From Fibrobacter sp. UWB5 (GTDB taxonomy: Bacteria; Fibrobacterota; Fibrobacteria; Fibrobacterales; Fibrobacteraceae): 64,000 nt of DNA. Within the stretch, counting starts at the first letter, position 1, and each line of letters opens with the position of its first letter. Shown here one piece after another: positions 42,390-51,195 of the stretch. The position numbers and the translations under genes are program-made. The stretch spans positions 966,172 to 1,030,171 of the forward strand of contig NZ_MWQH01000001.1 in NCBI RefSeq assembly GCF_002210295.1. Reading direction: 5' to 3'. The notes beneath the pieces are model-generated. The model was given only the letters and a program-made list of their open reading frames with translations, ran no database searches and was not told the origin of the DNA.

Positions 42390-43088
42390 TTACTTCTTCT
42401 TGGAAGCCTTCTTGCTGGAAGATTTCGGGGGGTGAACCGCAATCTTCTTCACGCTCTTGTCTTCGGCCTTGGCGAGTTCAGCTTCTTCGGCTTCGAAGAT
42501 TGCCTGGGCCTGCTTCAAGGCGTCGGTCGGATCGATTTCGATTGCTTCGGAGGCTTCGTCCACGAGTTCGGCGAAGTCATCGTACCAGTCAGCGAAGATT
42601 TCCACTTCGAGGTGATCAACGCCCGGAACGGTGAGGCGTGCGCCGCAGGCTTCGCCCACGCGGTCGAGGTACTTGGCCATCTGCGGCTTGAGGAGCGTCA
42701 GGTCGAGACCGTCGAGGTCTTCGGGTTCGAAGTAAACGGCGTCGACATCGCTGTCGTCGTCCTTAGCCTTCTTGCTCTTCTTGCCTTCGCACTTGCCGCA
42801 CTTGCAGTCGCCGTTGCAGCATTCTTCGTTGCCGTACAGGGCCATGTATTCTTCATCGTCCATGCCGCTGTCGTAGTAGAATTCGTCTTCTTCGAGGTAC
42901 AGGGTCTCAACAAAGATTCCCTTTGCGCCGAGTGTCTTGGCTGCAGCAATGAATTCCTTGAGGTCGCCGCCGAAGTAGCGGGTGGTTTCCATGTCTTCGT
43001 TCAGGGTCTGAACGGGAATGGGGGAGAGCTTCTGCTTCTTGAGGTAGTCGCAGATTTCGTCACTGATGGATTTCTGAGTCTTTGCCAT
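42390..43088 (-). CDS. Acidic protein with a central cysteine cluster, unknown function
   Basis: The 232-aa protein is strongly acidic and has no signal peptide. Residues ~88-100 contain CCNGDCKCGKC, a likely metal-binding cluster, flanked by a Lys/Asp-rich stretch. The C-terminus is basic (KKASKKK). Residues 20-60 and 110-190 look like alpha/beta folds of no recognised family. AGGAG precedes the ATG. It follows dapA after 18 nt on the same strand, so it is probably cotranscribed, without an evident link to lysine synthesis. Confidence 0.72.
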   Translation of the reverse strand: MAKTQKSISDEICDYLKKQKLSPIPVQTLNEDMETTRYFGGDLKEFIAAAKTLGAKGIFVETLYLEEDEFYYDSGMDDEEYMALYGNEECCNGDCKCGKCEGKKSKKAKDDDSDVDAVYFEPEDLDGLDLTLLKPQMAKYLDRVGEACGARLTVPGVDHLEVEIFADWYDDFAELVDEASEAIEIDPTDALKQAQAIFEAEEAELAKAEDKSVKKIAVHPPKSSSKKASKKK

Positions 43089-43106
43089 GTGAATCTCCTG
43101 GTAAAA

Positions 43107-44063
43107 TTAAACGTGGTACTTCTTGAGGCTCGGAGCCTTTTCGTTAATGAGCTTCATGATGCGTTCGACAGCTTCAACGCCATGTGCGGTGTCCTTCACG
43201 CTAACGAGCGGCTGGAACAGCGGGCTGTTGAACAGCGTGCCCAGCGGAATCGGGTTCTTGCGGCAGAACGTGATGTCGATAAAGTCGCGAGCGTCCTTCT
43301 GCAGGTCGTGAGCCTTGTCCTTGTCGCCGGCCTGGAAAGCCTTGTAGAGTTCGACGAAGGTCTTCGTGGCTTCGGGAATGTTGCCCGAGGCGCTGATGAG
43401 GCCCGTGCCGCCCATTTCGAGCAAGTCTGCGAAGAGACCGTCTTCACCGCTCATCACGGCGAAATCCTTGCCCTTCGTTTCCTTGATCACGCGCATCGTG
43501 TCTTCGTGGAACTTTTCGCCGAAGCCGAATTCGACAGCTTGCTTCAGGCCGATGATGTTCTTGTCTTCGGCAAGTTCGATCAAGGTGTCGGGGTGCACGT
43601 AGCTGGAGGTACGGCCCGGAACGTTGTAAATCACGATCTTGGCACCCGTTTCGCTGCTGAGCGTACGGTAGTGCTTCAGGAGGCCTTCCTGCGGCGGGTT
43701 GTTGTAGTAGCCTGTCACGCAGAGGACTGCCACCGGGGCAATCTTCTGAACGTTTTCGATCATTTCGATAGATTCGCGAGTGCAGTTGGAACCGGCACCG
43801 GCAATCACGGGCACGCGGCCATCCACATAGTCGAGCGTAAACTTGATAACATCCAGGTGCTGCTGCGGAGAAACAGTCGCACTCTGACCCGTGGTCACGG
43901 CGGGGAGCACGCCACTTGCGCCGTTGGCAATCACGTCGTCAATCATCTGACCCATCTTCTTGTAGTCGATGGAGTTGCGAAGGTTCTTGGGATCGTCGTT
44001 CTTGAGTGGGGTGAACAACGCGGGGAAAACACCAGTAAGTTGAGAAGCGTTAGTAATCTGCAT
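43107..44063 (-). CDS. dapA: 4-hydroxy-tetrahydrodipicolinate synthase or DHDPS-family lyase
   Basis: This TIM-barrel aldolase has the DapA motifs: GVLPAVTTGQSATVS, the tyrosine in IYNVPGRTS and the Schiff-base lysine in NIIGLKQAVEFGFG. DapA condenses pyruvate with aspartate semialdehyde in lysine and diaminopimelate synthesis. The family also includes N-acetylneuraminate and related lyases, and an extra loop around FGFGEKFHED leaves some room for that. I choose the ATG at 44063, 8 nt after a TATATTT on the minus strand, rather than a TTG at 44072. This again suggests a leaderless message. Confidence 0.85.
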   Translation of the reverse strand: MQITNASQLTGVFPALFTPLKNDDPKNLRNSIDYKKMGQMIDDVIANGASGVLPAVTTGQSATVSPQQHLDVIKFTLDYVDGRVPVIAGAGSNCTRESIEMIENVQKIAPVAVLCVTGYYNNPPQEGLLKHYRTLSSETGAKIVIYNVPGRTSSYVHPDTLIELAEDKNIIGLKQAVEFGFGEKFHEDTMRVIKETKGKDFAVMSGEDGLFADLLEMGGTGLISASGNIPEATKTFVELYKAFQAGDKDKAHDLQKDARDFIDITFCRKNPIPLGTLFNSPLFQPLVSVKDTAHGVEAVERIMKLINEKAPSLKKYHV

Positions 44064-44071
44064 AGTGGCCA

Positions 44072-44078
44072 AAATATA
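44072..44078 (-). promoter_or_regulatory. -10-like element of dapA, probably leaderless
   Basis: Minus-strand TATATTT is followed by 8 nt (TGGCCACT) and the dapA ATG, with no ribosome binding site. Confidence 0.45.
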
Positions 44079-44243
44079 GTATTAGATGACGCTCCGCTCT
44101 TAAGAGTAGTCTTTGATTTTTGCGTAATTTGACGTGTTTCCGCCCCGTTTTGCAAACAATTGTTTGCGTTTCTTTGTGCATTGGTATATATTCAATGGAA
44201 AAGTAAGAATGAAGTCGATTAATTGCTTGGGAGGTAAAGAGAT

Positions 44244-45509
44244 ATGTTGAATGAAAACCCTTTTATGACTTTAGAACGGGCTAGAAGCGTATATTGGCTT
44301 AAGAATAACTATAGACCCATGGGGGAGTTGTTTGATAATGGTTTTCTAAACACGCGTCGTCTAGAATGGGGAGCAAATAATGCTTATGATCCGACGATTA
44401 AGGCGGCTTGCCAGGTGCTTTTAAAACAGAAACAAAAGACGACTAAAGCGTTTGTTGAGAAAGGGAAATTACCAAGGAATATTGATGAGGCGAGAGCAGT
44501 TGTTTGGCCGTTTAGTAAAAATCTTGGTAAAACTGGGCGAACGATGGGTGAATTGACGGATAACCGTGATATTACTAAACGTGATTTGGCTTACGCTTTG
44601 GAAAAGGCTTGGGATGAACAGGTTCGAGAAGCGTCCCGCATTATTCTAACTTCTCAATTAGGCATTGAAAACGATCGTGCTAATGAAACGAAAGGTGCTC
44701 TTAAGGTAACGGCCAATCGAAGCTTTATGGAAGAACAGATTGAAAGACTTTCTTTTAAGAAGGGAGCTTTCATTGGCATATTGCTAACTATATGCGCATT
44801 TCTTTTGATTGCTGATTTTGTTTATATGGGAATGAAAGGGGCTATTCCTGCTTTAGCTAAATTCATTTTGGATACAAAGTATATTGGATTAGCCTTTATA
44901 ATCCTTTTCATTATTTTTGTTTTAGTTGTTGCCAACTTCGTCATCAAACATACTCTTGAAAAGAAAATTGACAATTATGATGAATCTATAAGGAATCACA
45001 AACAAGGAAGAGATGGGGAAGATAAAGTTGTAGATGTTATGCGAGAAACTTTGGATGGTTCGTGCCATGTATTTAGAAATTGTGTATTGCCTGATAAAAA
45101 AGGGGATATAGATGCCATTCTTGTTTCTCCGCAAGGCCTTTTTGTTTTTGAAGTAAAGAATTACAATATGAAATGTGAAAATACTCAGGATGAATGGTTC
45201 TTTTATAGCGGGAAAAAGAAGAAGAAACTTAAAGAGAATCCATCCATTCAAGCAAAAAGAAATGCTGCAAGATTAGCGGAGCATCTAGAAGCGGATTTTA
45301 GTAGAAATAAAGAAAGAAAATGGGTTAATCCCATAGTGGTTATGGCGAATGCTGATGTCGTTTGTTTGGAATGTGAACCGGTTGTCCCGATTTGGCGAAT
45401 TCAATATTTGTCTGATGAATTGGGCAATATTCCAAACAAAAGAGAAATTTCGGAACAATTGCAGAGTGAAATATGCAAGAAATTGGAATTACTGTATTCA
45501 AGTAATTGA
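44244..45509 (+). CDS. Membrane-anchored NERD-domain nuclease with tandem MGEL-motif domain
   Basis: The 421-aa protein has two homologous N-terminal units (about residues 11-60 and 81-135) sharing AR.V.W....R.MGEL.DN and a following A.D.....A...L helix. Two membrane helices lie at about 175-197 and 212-235. A NERD domain follows (GRDGEDKVVDV, GDIDAILVSPQGLFVFEVKNY) with candidate catalytic E259, D290, E303 and K305. NERD domains are PD-(D/E)XK-like and often occur in nucleic acid-processing or defence proteins. The gene is clearly more AT-rich than its neighbours, suggesting recent transfer. GGGAGG precedes the ATG. Confidence 0.83.
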   Translation: MLNENPFMTLERARSVYWLKNNYRPMGELFDNGFLNTRRLEWGANNAYDPTIKAACQVLLKQKQKTTKAFVEKGKLPRNIDEARAVVWPFSKNLGKTGRTMGELTDNRDITKRDLAYALEKAWDEQVREASRIILTSQLGIENDRANETKGALKVTANRSFMEEQIERLSFKKGAFIGILLTICAFLLIADFVYMGMKGAIPALAKFILDTKYIGLAFIILFIIFVLVVANFVIKHTLEKKIDNYDESIRNHKQGRDGEDKVVDVMRETLDGSCHVFRNCVLPDKKGDIDAILVSPQGLFVFEVKNYNMKCENTQDEWFFYSGKKKKKLKENPSIQAKRNAARLAEHLEADFSRNKERKWVNPIVVMANADVVCLECEPVVPIWRIQYLSDELGNIPNKREISEQLQSEICKKLELLYSSN

Positions 45510-45518
45510 AAAGGAGAT

Positions 45519-45535
45519 CCCGCACCGAGTGCGGG
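45519..45535. repeat. CCCGCAC-type palindromic repeat
   Basis: CCCGCAC and GTGCGGG form a perfect 7-bp stem with loop CGA. On the minus strand it reads like the TTCCCGCACTCGGTGCGGGA dispersed repeat known from many genomes. It directly follows the NERD gene. Confidence 0.55.
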
Positions 45536-45641
45536 AAGACATTTGGCGAAAAGATCGTGACTGCCAAATTGTGGTACAATAACTTACAATTTGTGTACAT
45601 CTTTCGTAAAAGTTTTAATCTGTGTGACGATAGCGGGGTTT

Positions 45642-45658
45642 TAGGGGCGGAGCCCCTA
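45642..45658. repeat. TAGGGGC/GCCCCTA palindrome
   Basis: A perfect 7-bp inverted repeat with loop GGA lies in the 263-bp spacer between the NERD gene and the phosphohexomutase gene. The rest of the spacer shows no ORF of note. Confidence 0.5.
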
Positions 45659-45772
45659 GGCGAAGGGGTGATGGAAGACCGCTTTGCGGGCTGAAATCAG
45701 GGGAAAACTTGCCCCTGTATATCCAAGTTTTTTCTAAATTTTCCCCGTAAAATTTCAAATACAGGAACCCTT

Positions 45773-47386
45773 ATGGAAAACATTACGCAGATTTGGAAAA
45801 AGATCCAGTCCCCGGAATTCAACCCCGCAACAGACATGGGCTTGGTAGAACAGGTCAAACAGGTCGCCCTGACTTCTCAGGAAAGCGCCAAGGTTAGCTT
45901 TGGTACGTCCGGCTGGCGTGGCGAAATCGGTTCTGAATTCACCCTCCGCAATCTGCAGGTCGTGGGTGCCGCTATCGTGCGCCTCTATAAGGAAGCTACT
46001 CCGGAACTTTTCGAAGCTCTCGGCGTGAAGGATTTTGCCGAACTCCAGAAGCGCGGCGTGGTCGTTGGCCACGACAACCGCTTGCTCGGTCACGAATTCT
46101 GCGAAGCCGTTGCCGACCAGTTTGCCAAGGCCGGCGTGAAGGTCTACTACGGTGGCGAAATGCCGACTCCGGAATTCAGCGCCTGCATCGAAATGCTCGG
46201 TGCCGCCTGCTCCATCAACATGACTCCGAGCCACAACCCGAGCCACTACAACGGTATCAAGTTCAACCCGGCTGACGGCGGTCCTGCCGGTCCGGAAATC
46301 ACGAACGTGATCACCAAGCTCAGCAACGAAATGATGGCCACCTGGAAGTTTGAACCGGTGGGCAAGGTCGACTGGGAATTGATCGACTCCCTCAAGATTT
46401 ACAAGGAATTCTTGGTCAAGCAGGGCACCATCAAGTTCGACCGCATCAAGGACTTCATCAAGAAGGGTCGCCTGACTCTCGTGTGCGACCACGTGCATGG
46501 TTCTACCCGTCGCCGTCCGGCCGCTCTCCTCGACAATCCGGAATGCCTGATTACGCTCCGTAACGAAGACGACTCCCTGTTCGGCGGTATCGCTCCGGAA
46601 CCGTCCAGCAAGAACCTCGAAAAGGTCCGCAAGGTCCTCGACGAAAGCAAGAGCTGGTTCCGCCTGGGCGCAATCTTCGACCCGGATGGTGACCGTATCC
46701 GTTTCTACGACGGCACCCGCGAAATCGATATGAACCAGTTCGGTGCTATCGCTTTCCACTACATGGCTACCTGGCGCAAGGAACAGGGCTGCGTGGCTAA
46801 GTCCGTCGCTACTTCTAACTTTGTGAACATCATTGCCGAAAAGCTCGGCGTGCCTGTGATGGAAACTCCGGTGGGCTTCAAGAACTTCCGCCCCTGGCTC
46901 TCCCGCAACGCCAAGCAGAAGGCTCTCGTGGCTTTCGAAGAATCCGACGGTATTTCCGGCCTGAACAACACGCTTGAAAAGGATGCCCAGTTCGGCCTCC
47001 TCATCGCTCTTGAAATCATGGCTGTCACCGGCAAGAACCTCGGTGAATACCTGGATGCCCTGTACGAAGAATATGGCCGCTTCTACCCGACCCGTTCCGG
47101 TTTCGAAGTGGACAAGTCCCTCGTTGGCGCTCCGCTCAAGGCCAAGGTTGACGCTATCGCCACGATCGCCCAGCCGGGTGCAAAGGTCATGGTCGGTAAC
47201 AACGAAAAGACCGTGAAGCAGCTCCTCACGCTCGACGGCGTGAAGGTAATCTTCGACGATGACTCCTGGATGCTGGTGCGTCCGTCCGGTACCGAACCGA
47301 AGGTTCGTATCTATACGGAATGCCGCAACCCGGATGAAAAGGACCCGATGTTCGAGGCTGCCAAGGCTCTGTTCTTCAAGAATTAA
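45773..47386 (+). CDS. Phosphoglucomutase/phosphomannomutase family enzyme
   Basis: This alpha-D-phosphohexomutase interconverts hexose 1- and 6-phosphates for polysaccharide synthesis or glycogen metabolism. The N-terminal substrate loop GTSGWRGEIGSEF, the active serine in TPSHNPSHYNGIKF (threonine-proline in place of the usual TASHNP), the metal loop FDPDGDR and the phosphate loop VRPSGTEPKVRIYTE are all present. The 537-aa length fits PGM-type members. AGGAAC precedes the ATG. Its strong codon bias suggests high expression. The preferred substrate cannot be told from sequence. Confidence 0.93.
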   Translation: MENITQIWKKIQSPEFNPATDMGLVEQVKQVALTSQESAKVSFGTSGWRGEIGSEFTLRNLQVVGAAIVRLYKEATPELFEALGVKDFAELQKRGVVVGHDNRLLGHEFCEAVADQFAKAGVKVYYGGEMPTPEFSACIEMLGAACSINMTPSHNPSHYNGIKFNPADGGPAGPEITNVITKLSNEMMATWKFEPVGKVDWELIDSLKIYKEFLVKQGTIKFDRIKDFIKKGRLTLVCDHVHGSTRRRPAALLDNPECLITLRNEDDSLFGGIAPEPSSKNLEKVRKVLDESKSWFRLGAIFDPDGDRIRFYDGTREIDMNQFGAIAFHYMATWRKEQGCVAKSVATSNFVNIIAEKLGVPVMETPVGFKNFRPWLSRNAKQKALVAFEESDGISGLNNTLEKDAQFGLLIALEIMAVTGKNLGEYLDALYEEYGRFYPTRSGFEVDKSLVGAPLKAKVDAIATIAQPGAKVMVGNNEKTVKQLLTLDGVKVIFDDDSWMLVRPSGTEPKVRIYTECRNPDEKDPMFEAAKALFFKN

Positions 47387-47409
47387 TAAGTCTTTCAAGG
47401 GAGGATCCT

Positions 47410-48225
47410 ATGAAAAAACTTATAGTGTTGCTTTGTTTGGTTTTTGTCGCGGTTTGTTCGGCGCAAACGCTGAAGCCTGAGTTCCAGGCTTTTTCGGGTG
47501 CCCTGCTCAAGCTGAAAAAGGCCGATAAGGGCTATCATAAGTTCCGCTTGACGGTGGATGTCGCTCCGTGGGCTTTCCAGGCTGACGGTGAAGTGCAGGC
47601 CCCGGGCGGTGACGGCGATGCCTTGATTACTGGCCTTTTCGATGGCGATGTCTATGCAATGCTTGCCTATGTTCCTTCGACGGCCGTTGGCTCTGACAAC
47701 AAGGAATACCAGGTGGGTTTCTTCGACATGATGCTGTTCTTTGAAGACGAACCGACCAGAATTCGTAACTTGCGCTTCAAGCTTTTGCCGCCGGCAAATG
47801 ACGAATGGGCCATGGGCATTCTGAAGGATGCCTTGGAATCCGGTTCCCTGCTCGGTAACGTGTGGGGCGGCAAGTACGACAAGGATATCACCAAGGCTTC
47901 TGCCGATCCGCTCGACAAGGCTAAGCTCCGCGCTTTGCAGAAGAAGGGCGAAAAGAAGCCCGATGAAGAGGCTACCATTACGACTCGCAAACGCCGCGTA
48001 GAGGCTGAAGACGAACCGCAGGTCGCCCCGAAGAAAAAGAAAAAAAAGTCCGACGTCGACGAAGAAGCGACGATGAACAAGCGCAAGCGCCGCGTTGATG
48101 CTGCAGACGAAGAGCCTGCTCCGACCAAGAAAAAGAAGAAAAAGAAAAAAGTTTCTGGCGATGAATGCGACGATCCTGGTCTCTCTGTCAAGGAAAAGCG
48201 CCGCTGCCAACTGAAGAACAAGTAA
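47410..48225 (+). CDS. Secreted protein with Lys/Arg-rich repeat tail, unknown function
   Basis: A signal peptide (MKKLIVLLCLVFVAVCSA) precedes a ~150-residue domain of unknown fold. The last ~90 residues are two copies of a ~32-residue unit: D(E)EAT(I/M)..(R)KRRV(E/D)A, followed by KKKKKK. The DNA there contains A-rich tracts (48030-48055 and 48125-48155), which may be prone to slippage. A single C-terminal disulphide-like pair (C..C) closes it. It lies 24 nt after the phosphohexomutase gene with a GGGAGG ribosome binding site. A charged surface-binding or nucleic-acid-binding tail is one possibility. Confidence 0.72.
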   Translation: MKKLIVLLCLVFVAVCSAQTLKPEFQAFSGALLKLKKADKGYHKFRLTVDVAPWAFQADGEVQAPGGDGDALITGLFDGDVYAMLAYVPSTAVGSDNKEYQVGFFDMMLFFEDEPTRIRNLRFKLLPPANDEWAMGILKDALESGSLLGNVWGGKYDKDITKASADPLDKAKLRALQKKGEKKPDEEATITTRKRRVEAEDEPQVAPKKKKKKSDVDEEATMNKRKRRVDAADEEPAPTKKKKKKKKVSGDECDDPGLSVKEKRRCQLKNK

Positions 48226-48256
48226 TTTTTTAACTAAAACCAATTAGAGGTAATCT

Positions 48257-49000
48257 ATGTCCGGTCACTCCAAATGGGCCACCACCAAACGTAAGAAAGC
48301 CAAGACTGACGTTGCTCGCGCCAAGGCTTGGAACAAGTTGATCAAGGAAATCTCTATTGCTGCTAAGCTTGGCGGCGGAAACCCGGATGCGAACCCGCGT
48401 CTGCGTGCTGCTATTCTTAAGTCCAAGAGCCAGAGCTTGCCGACCAAGAACATCGAAAGCGCTATCGCCAAGGGTACGGGTGCCAACTCCGGTACCGAAA
48501 TGACGGAACCGCTGTACGAAGGACGCGGCCCGGCCGGCATCGCCATCATGGTGCAGTGCTTGACCGACAACAAGGTCCGTACCGTTGCCGAAATCCGCAA
48601 CATCTTCAACAAGAACAACGGTGCCATGGGCGAATCCGGTTCCGTGTCTTGGGCATTCACCTACAAGGGTGTGATCATTGTTGACGCTGAAAAGTATCCG
48701 GAAGACAAGGTCATGGACCTGGTTCTCGAAGCCGGTGCCGAAGACATGTCCACCGAAGACGGCGTGCACGAAATCTCCACCTCTCCGGAAGCTTTCGACG
48801 CTGTGTCCAAGGCTCTCGAAGCTGCCGGTATCGAAATGATGAGCGCAGAAATCACCTACGTCGCTAACGACCCGGTGAAGCTCGGTCACGAAGATGCCCA
48901 GAAGCTCCTCAAGCTCATCGACAAGTTCGAAGACCACGACGACGTCCAGGACGTTTACCACAACGCCGAAATCGACGAAGCCGATATGGACGCTGAGTAA
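48257..49000 (+). CDS. YebC/PmpR-family (TACO1-like) protein
   Basis: The family starts with MSGHSKWATTKRKKAKTDVARAKAW, as here (MSGHSKWATTKRKKAKTD). Further motifs are NPDANPRLRAAI, YEGRGPAGIAI and GAMGESGSVSWAF. YebC proteins were described as transcription factors; more recent work on some members links them to relieving ribosome stalling on proline-rich sequences. The 247-aa length is normal. It follows the Lys/Arg-repeat gene after 31 nt and is followed by a strong terminator. Confidence 0.95.
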   Translation: MSGHSKWATTKRKKAKTDVARAKAWNKLIKEISIAAKLGGGNPDANPRLRAAILKSKSQSLPTKNIESAIAKGTGANSGTEMTEPLYEGRGPAGIAIMVQCLTDNKVRTVAEIRNIFNKNNGAMGESGSVSWAFTYKGVIIVDAEKYPEDKVMDLVLEAGAEDMSTEDGVHEISTSPEAFDAVSKALEAAGIEMMSAEITYVANDPVKLGHEDAQKLLKLIDKFEDHDDVQDVYHNAEIDEADMDAE

Positions 49001-49022
49001 TAGTCTTTTTCTACAAAGATTC

Positions 49023-49058
49023 AAAAAAGCCGATTGCCAAAAGCAGTCGGTTTTTTTT
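49023..49058 (+). terminator. Terminator after the yebC-like gene
   Basis: CCGATTGC and GCAGTCGG pair, extended by A and T tracts, with T8 at the end. Confidence 0.85.
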
Positions 49059-49157
49059 GCGTTGATTAGATGTCAATGAATTTATCGGAAAAATAATTCC
49101 CCTGAAAAGCATTTAAGATAAATTATGTATATATTTGAAAAAAAAGGAGGAGTTGTT

Positions 49158-49973
49158 ATGAACAAGCAAAAGAGTTTACTCACGTGTACCATGGCCCTCG
49201 GGCTGTTTCTTGGGCTTGAGACTACCGCCCAGGCTAAGGAATGGGAACAGTCCTTGGTGATAAACCTAACCCGTCATGAAGTGCATGAACCAACTTATGG
49301 TTATACTAAATGGGGCTTTTCTAAAGACAGCCTTGTTGAGATAGAACCGGGTGTAGCTATCGAGGGCACGTATTGGCAGGTGGATGAATCTTGTGTATGT
49401 GGTATTTCGTTTGGAGCCTGTGAACTTTTTCTTGTACATTGGAATTTTTTTGACTTTGACCAAAACTATTGGAATGTCGTTTTTGGCGATAGCTTGAAAG
49501 CGGGAGTAACCCTAGGCTTGAACGATACGACTGCTTTTGCTGCGGTTCCTAGTAGTAAGTCTTCTTTGATAGATACTTATAAATTTACCTCGAAAGAAGG
49601 TTCGACTGAAAACGATACCAATTATTTTGTCTATAGAAAGGATTCTTCGTATTACGCCCTTTGCCAATATATAACGGTGTATAATAGTTCTATAAATAGG
49701 AATAGTGGAACGGAAATAGGTTTCCCGGCCTATTTTGTGCACCAATGCATTTACCAAGATGACGGAACGCCAACATTCAGCAAGATTCCGATGTATACGG
49801 GTGAGTTGCCGCAGGGTAGGCCTATTGATCCGCCCTCTGTTATTGCAAAGCCTATGCGTAAGAATGTCGGCCCGACTGTGGACCGCAAACCGTATCTGGT
49901 AAATGGACAGTCGGCTAGGAAAAATTCAGCGAGCGGTGTTCGCGTCGAAAAGGATCGCGTTTACCGACAATAA
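49158..49973 (+). CDS. Secreted protein of unknown function, AT-rich
   Basis: The start is the ATG at 49158, with AAGGAGG at 49144-49150; an in-frame ATG at 49125 is less likely. The product (~271 aa) has a signal peptide (MALGLFLGLETTAQA) and a beta-rich body with four or five cysteines (VDESCVCGISFGACE, ALCQYI, FVHQCIYQ). No family was recognised. The coding sequence is more AT-rich than the housekeeping genes. TATATTT at 49130-49136 is a likely -10 element. A perfect terminator follows. Confidence 0.75.
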   Translation: MNKQKSLLTCTMALGLFLGLETTAQAKEWEQSLVINLTRHEVHEPTYGYTKWGFSKDSLVEIEPGVAIEGTYWQVDESCVCGISFGACELFLVHWNFFDFDQNYWNVVFGDSLKAGVTLGLNDTTAFAAVPSSKSSLIDTYKFTSKEGSTENDTNYFVYRKDSSYYALCQYITVYNSSINRNSGTEIGFPAYFVHQCIYQDDGTPTFSKIPMYTGELPQGRPIDPPSVIAKPMRKNVGPTVDRKPYLVNGQSARKNSASGVRVEKDRVYRQ

Positions 49974-49990
49974 AAAATTTTCTGATGATG

Positions 49991-50017
49991 AAGGCAGCCG
50001 AAATGGCTGCCTTTTTT
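49991..50017. terminator. Bidirectional terminator
   Basis: AAGGCAGCC and GGCTGCCTT form a perfect 9-bp stem with a T run, between convergent genes (the secreted protein and the amidase). Confidence 0.85.
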
Positions 50018-50028
50018 GTGACCAAGAT

Positions 50029-51195
50029 TTATTGGCGACCAAGAGTTTCGCGGTAGTTATGGACAGCTTCCTTGTAGCTGCTGACGGCCTTTGAAATGCG
50101 TGCAGCGATGTCTGCCTGAGCCTTGCTTGTGATCATGTAGGCTTCTTCTTCGGGGTTGCTGATGAAGCCGATTTCAAAGAGCACGGCAGGCATTAATGCG
50201 CCTACGAGCACCATGAATCCGGCGCCGCCGACGCCACCACCCTGGCGCTTGATTTTGCCGTCGTCGAAGGCCTTGAGCATCTGTTCGGTGAACATGTAGC
50301 TGTTCTGCTTGTATTTTTCCAAACGGGCTTCGAGCTTGAACCATTCGAGCGGAGAAAGTTCTTCTTTGGCGTTCTTTTCGCCGTAGAGCGTGGCCACCTT
50401 GTTTTCGCGACGGGCAATGGCCTTGTCTTCTTCGCTTTCGGGGGCGCGGAGCACGTACACGTGGTAGCCCTTGATTTGCTTTTTGCGTTCGGGGCTTGCG
50501 TCGATGGCGTTACAGTGCAGACTGATGAACAGGTCGCCGTCCCATTGGTTCGCGAGGTTGGCTCGTTCGCCGAGCTCGATGAACACGTCCTTGTCGCGGG
50601 TCATCTTGACCTTGAAGCCTTCTTTTTCGAGTTCCTTTTTCAGGAGCTTGCCGACGGCGAGTACGATATCTTTTTCGTTGGAATTCTTGCCCTGGGCGCC
50701 GGTATCCTTGCCGCCGTGGCCGGGGTCGATCACGATGGTCTTGACTTCGCGGGTGCCGGCGGTTTCGTTTTTCGGTGCGGCGACAGGCGTTGTCTTTGCT
50801 GGGGCAGCAGCTGCGGGCGCGGCGGCGACTTTTACGGAAGACGAGGAAACTTTAGCGGGGGAGCTGCTGCTTGCAGGAGCGACCGCGGCGGTTTGTGCTT
50901 TGCCGGCATTGAGTAATGTGGCAATGTCTGCGGAATCCAAGAGAATATGGCTGCCCGAGATTTCGGGCGCATGCTTGATTTCGACAGATTTGCCGTGCGT
51001 GTTCACGAAGGGAAGGCCAATCGCGAATTTGAGGGTGTCGCTTTCGCCCGCGAGAATGAAGGTCTTTTGAACCGGGAACCAGTGGAAGCTGGCCTTGATT
51101 TCTTTGGCGAACTGTTCGGCATCGACTGTGTTTGCTGCCCAGGCAGAGACTGCGAGAGCGAAGCAGACAAGTATATGCCAAACAAAAGCCTTCAT
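50029..51195 (-). CDS. N-acetylmuramoyl-L-alanine amidase (Amidase_3)
   Basis: This secreted zinc enzyme cuts the amide bond between MurNAc and the peptide stem, usually in cell division. It has a signal peptide (VCFALAVSAWA), an N-terminal ~90-residue AMIN-like beta domain, an Ala/Ser/Pro linker, and an Amidase_3 domain from about residue 150: VIDPGHGGKDTGAQG, the zinc-ligand glutamate in NEKD, SLHCNA and the catalytic glutamate in LFEIGFISNPEE. Its ATG overlaps the smpB stop by one base (TAATG). Confidence 0.92.
   Translation of the reverse strand: MKAFVWHILVCFALAVSAWAANTVDAEQFAKEIKASFHWFPVQKTFILAGESDTLKFAIGLPFVNTHGKSVEIKHAPEISGSHILLDSADIATLLNAGKAQTAAVAPASSSSPAKVSSSSVKVAAAPAAAAPAKTTPVAAPKNETAGTREVKTIVIDPGHGGKDTGAQGKNSNEKDIVLAVGKLLKKELEKEGFKVKMTRDKDVFIELGERANLANQWDGDLFISLHCNAIDASPERKKQIKGYHVYVLRAPESEEDKAIARRENKVATLYGEKNAKEELSPLEWFKLEARLEKYKQNSYMFTEQMLKAFDDGKIKRQGGGVGGAGFMVLVGALMPAVLFEIGFISNPEEEAYMITSKAQADIAARISKAVSSYKEAVHNYRETLGRQ

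Noticed and set aside
42381..44132. 583-codon open frame on the plus strand across dapA and the acidic protein gene
   Set aside because: Antisense to two genes with ribosome binding sites or promoter elements; its sequence is Val/Leu/Glu-rich shadow composition with no domain.
44244..45658. NERD gene plus flanking palindromes as a complete defence island or transposon
   Set aside because: There is one candidate gene only, no terminal inverted repeats, no integrase and no second defence component within reach.
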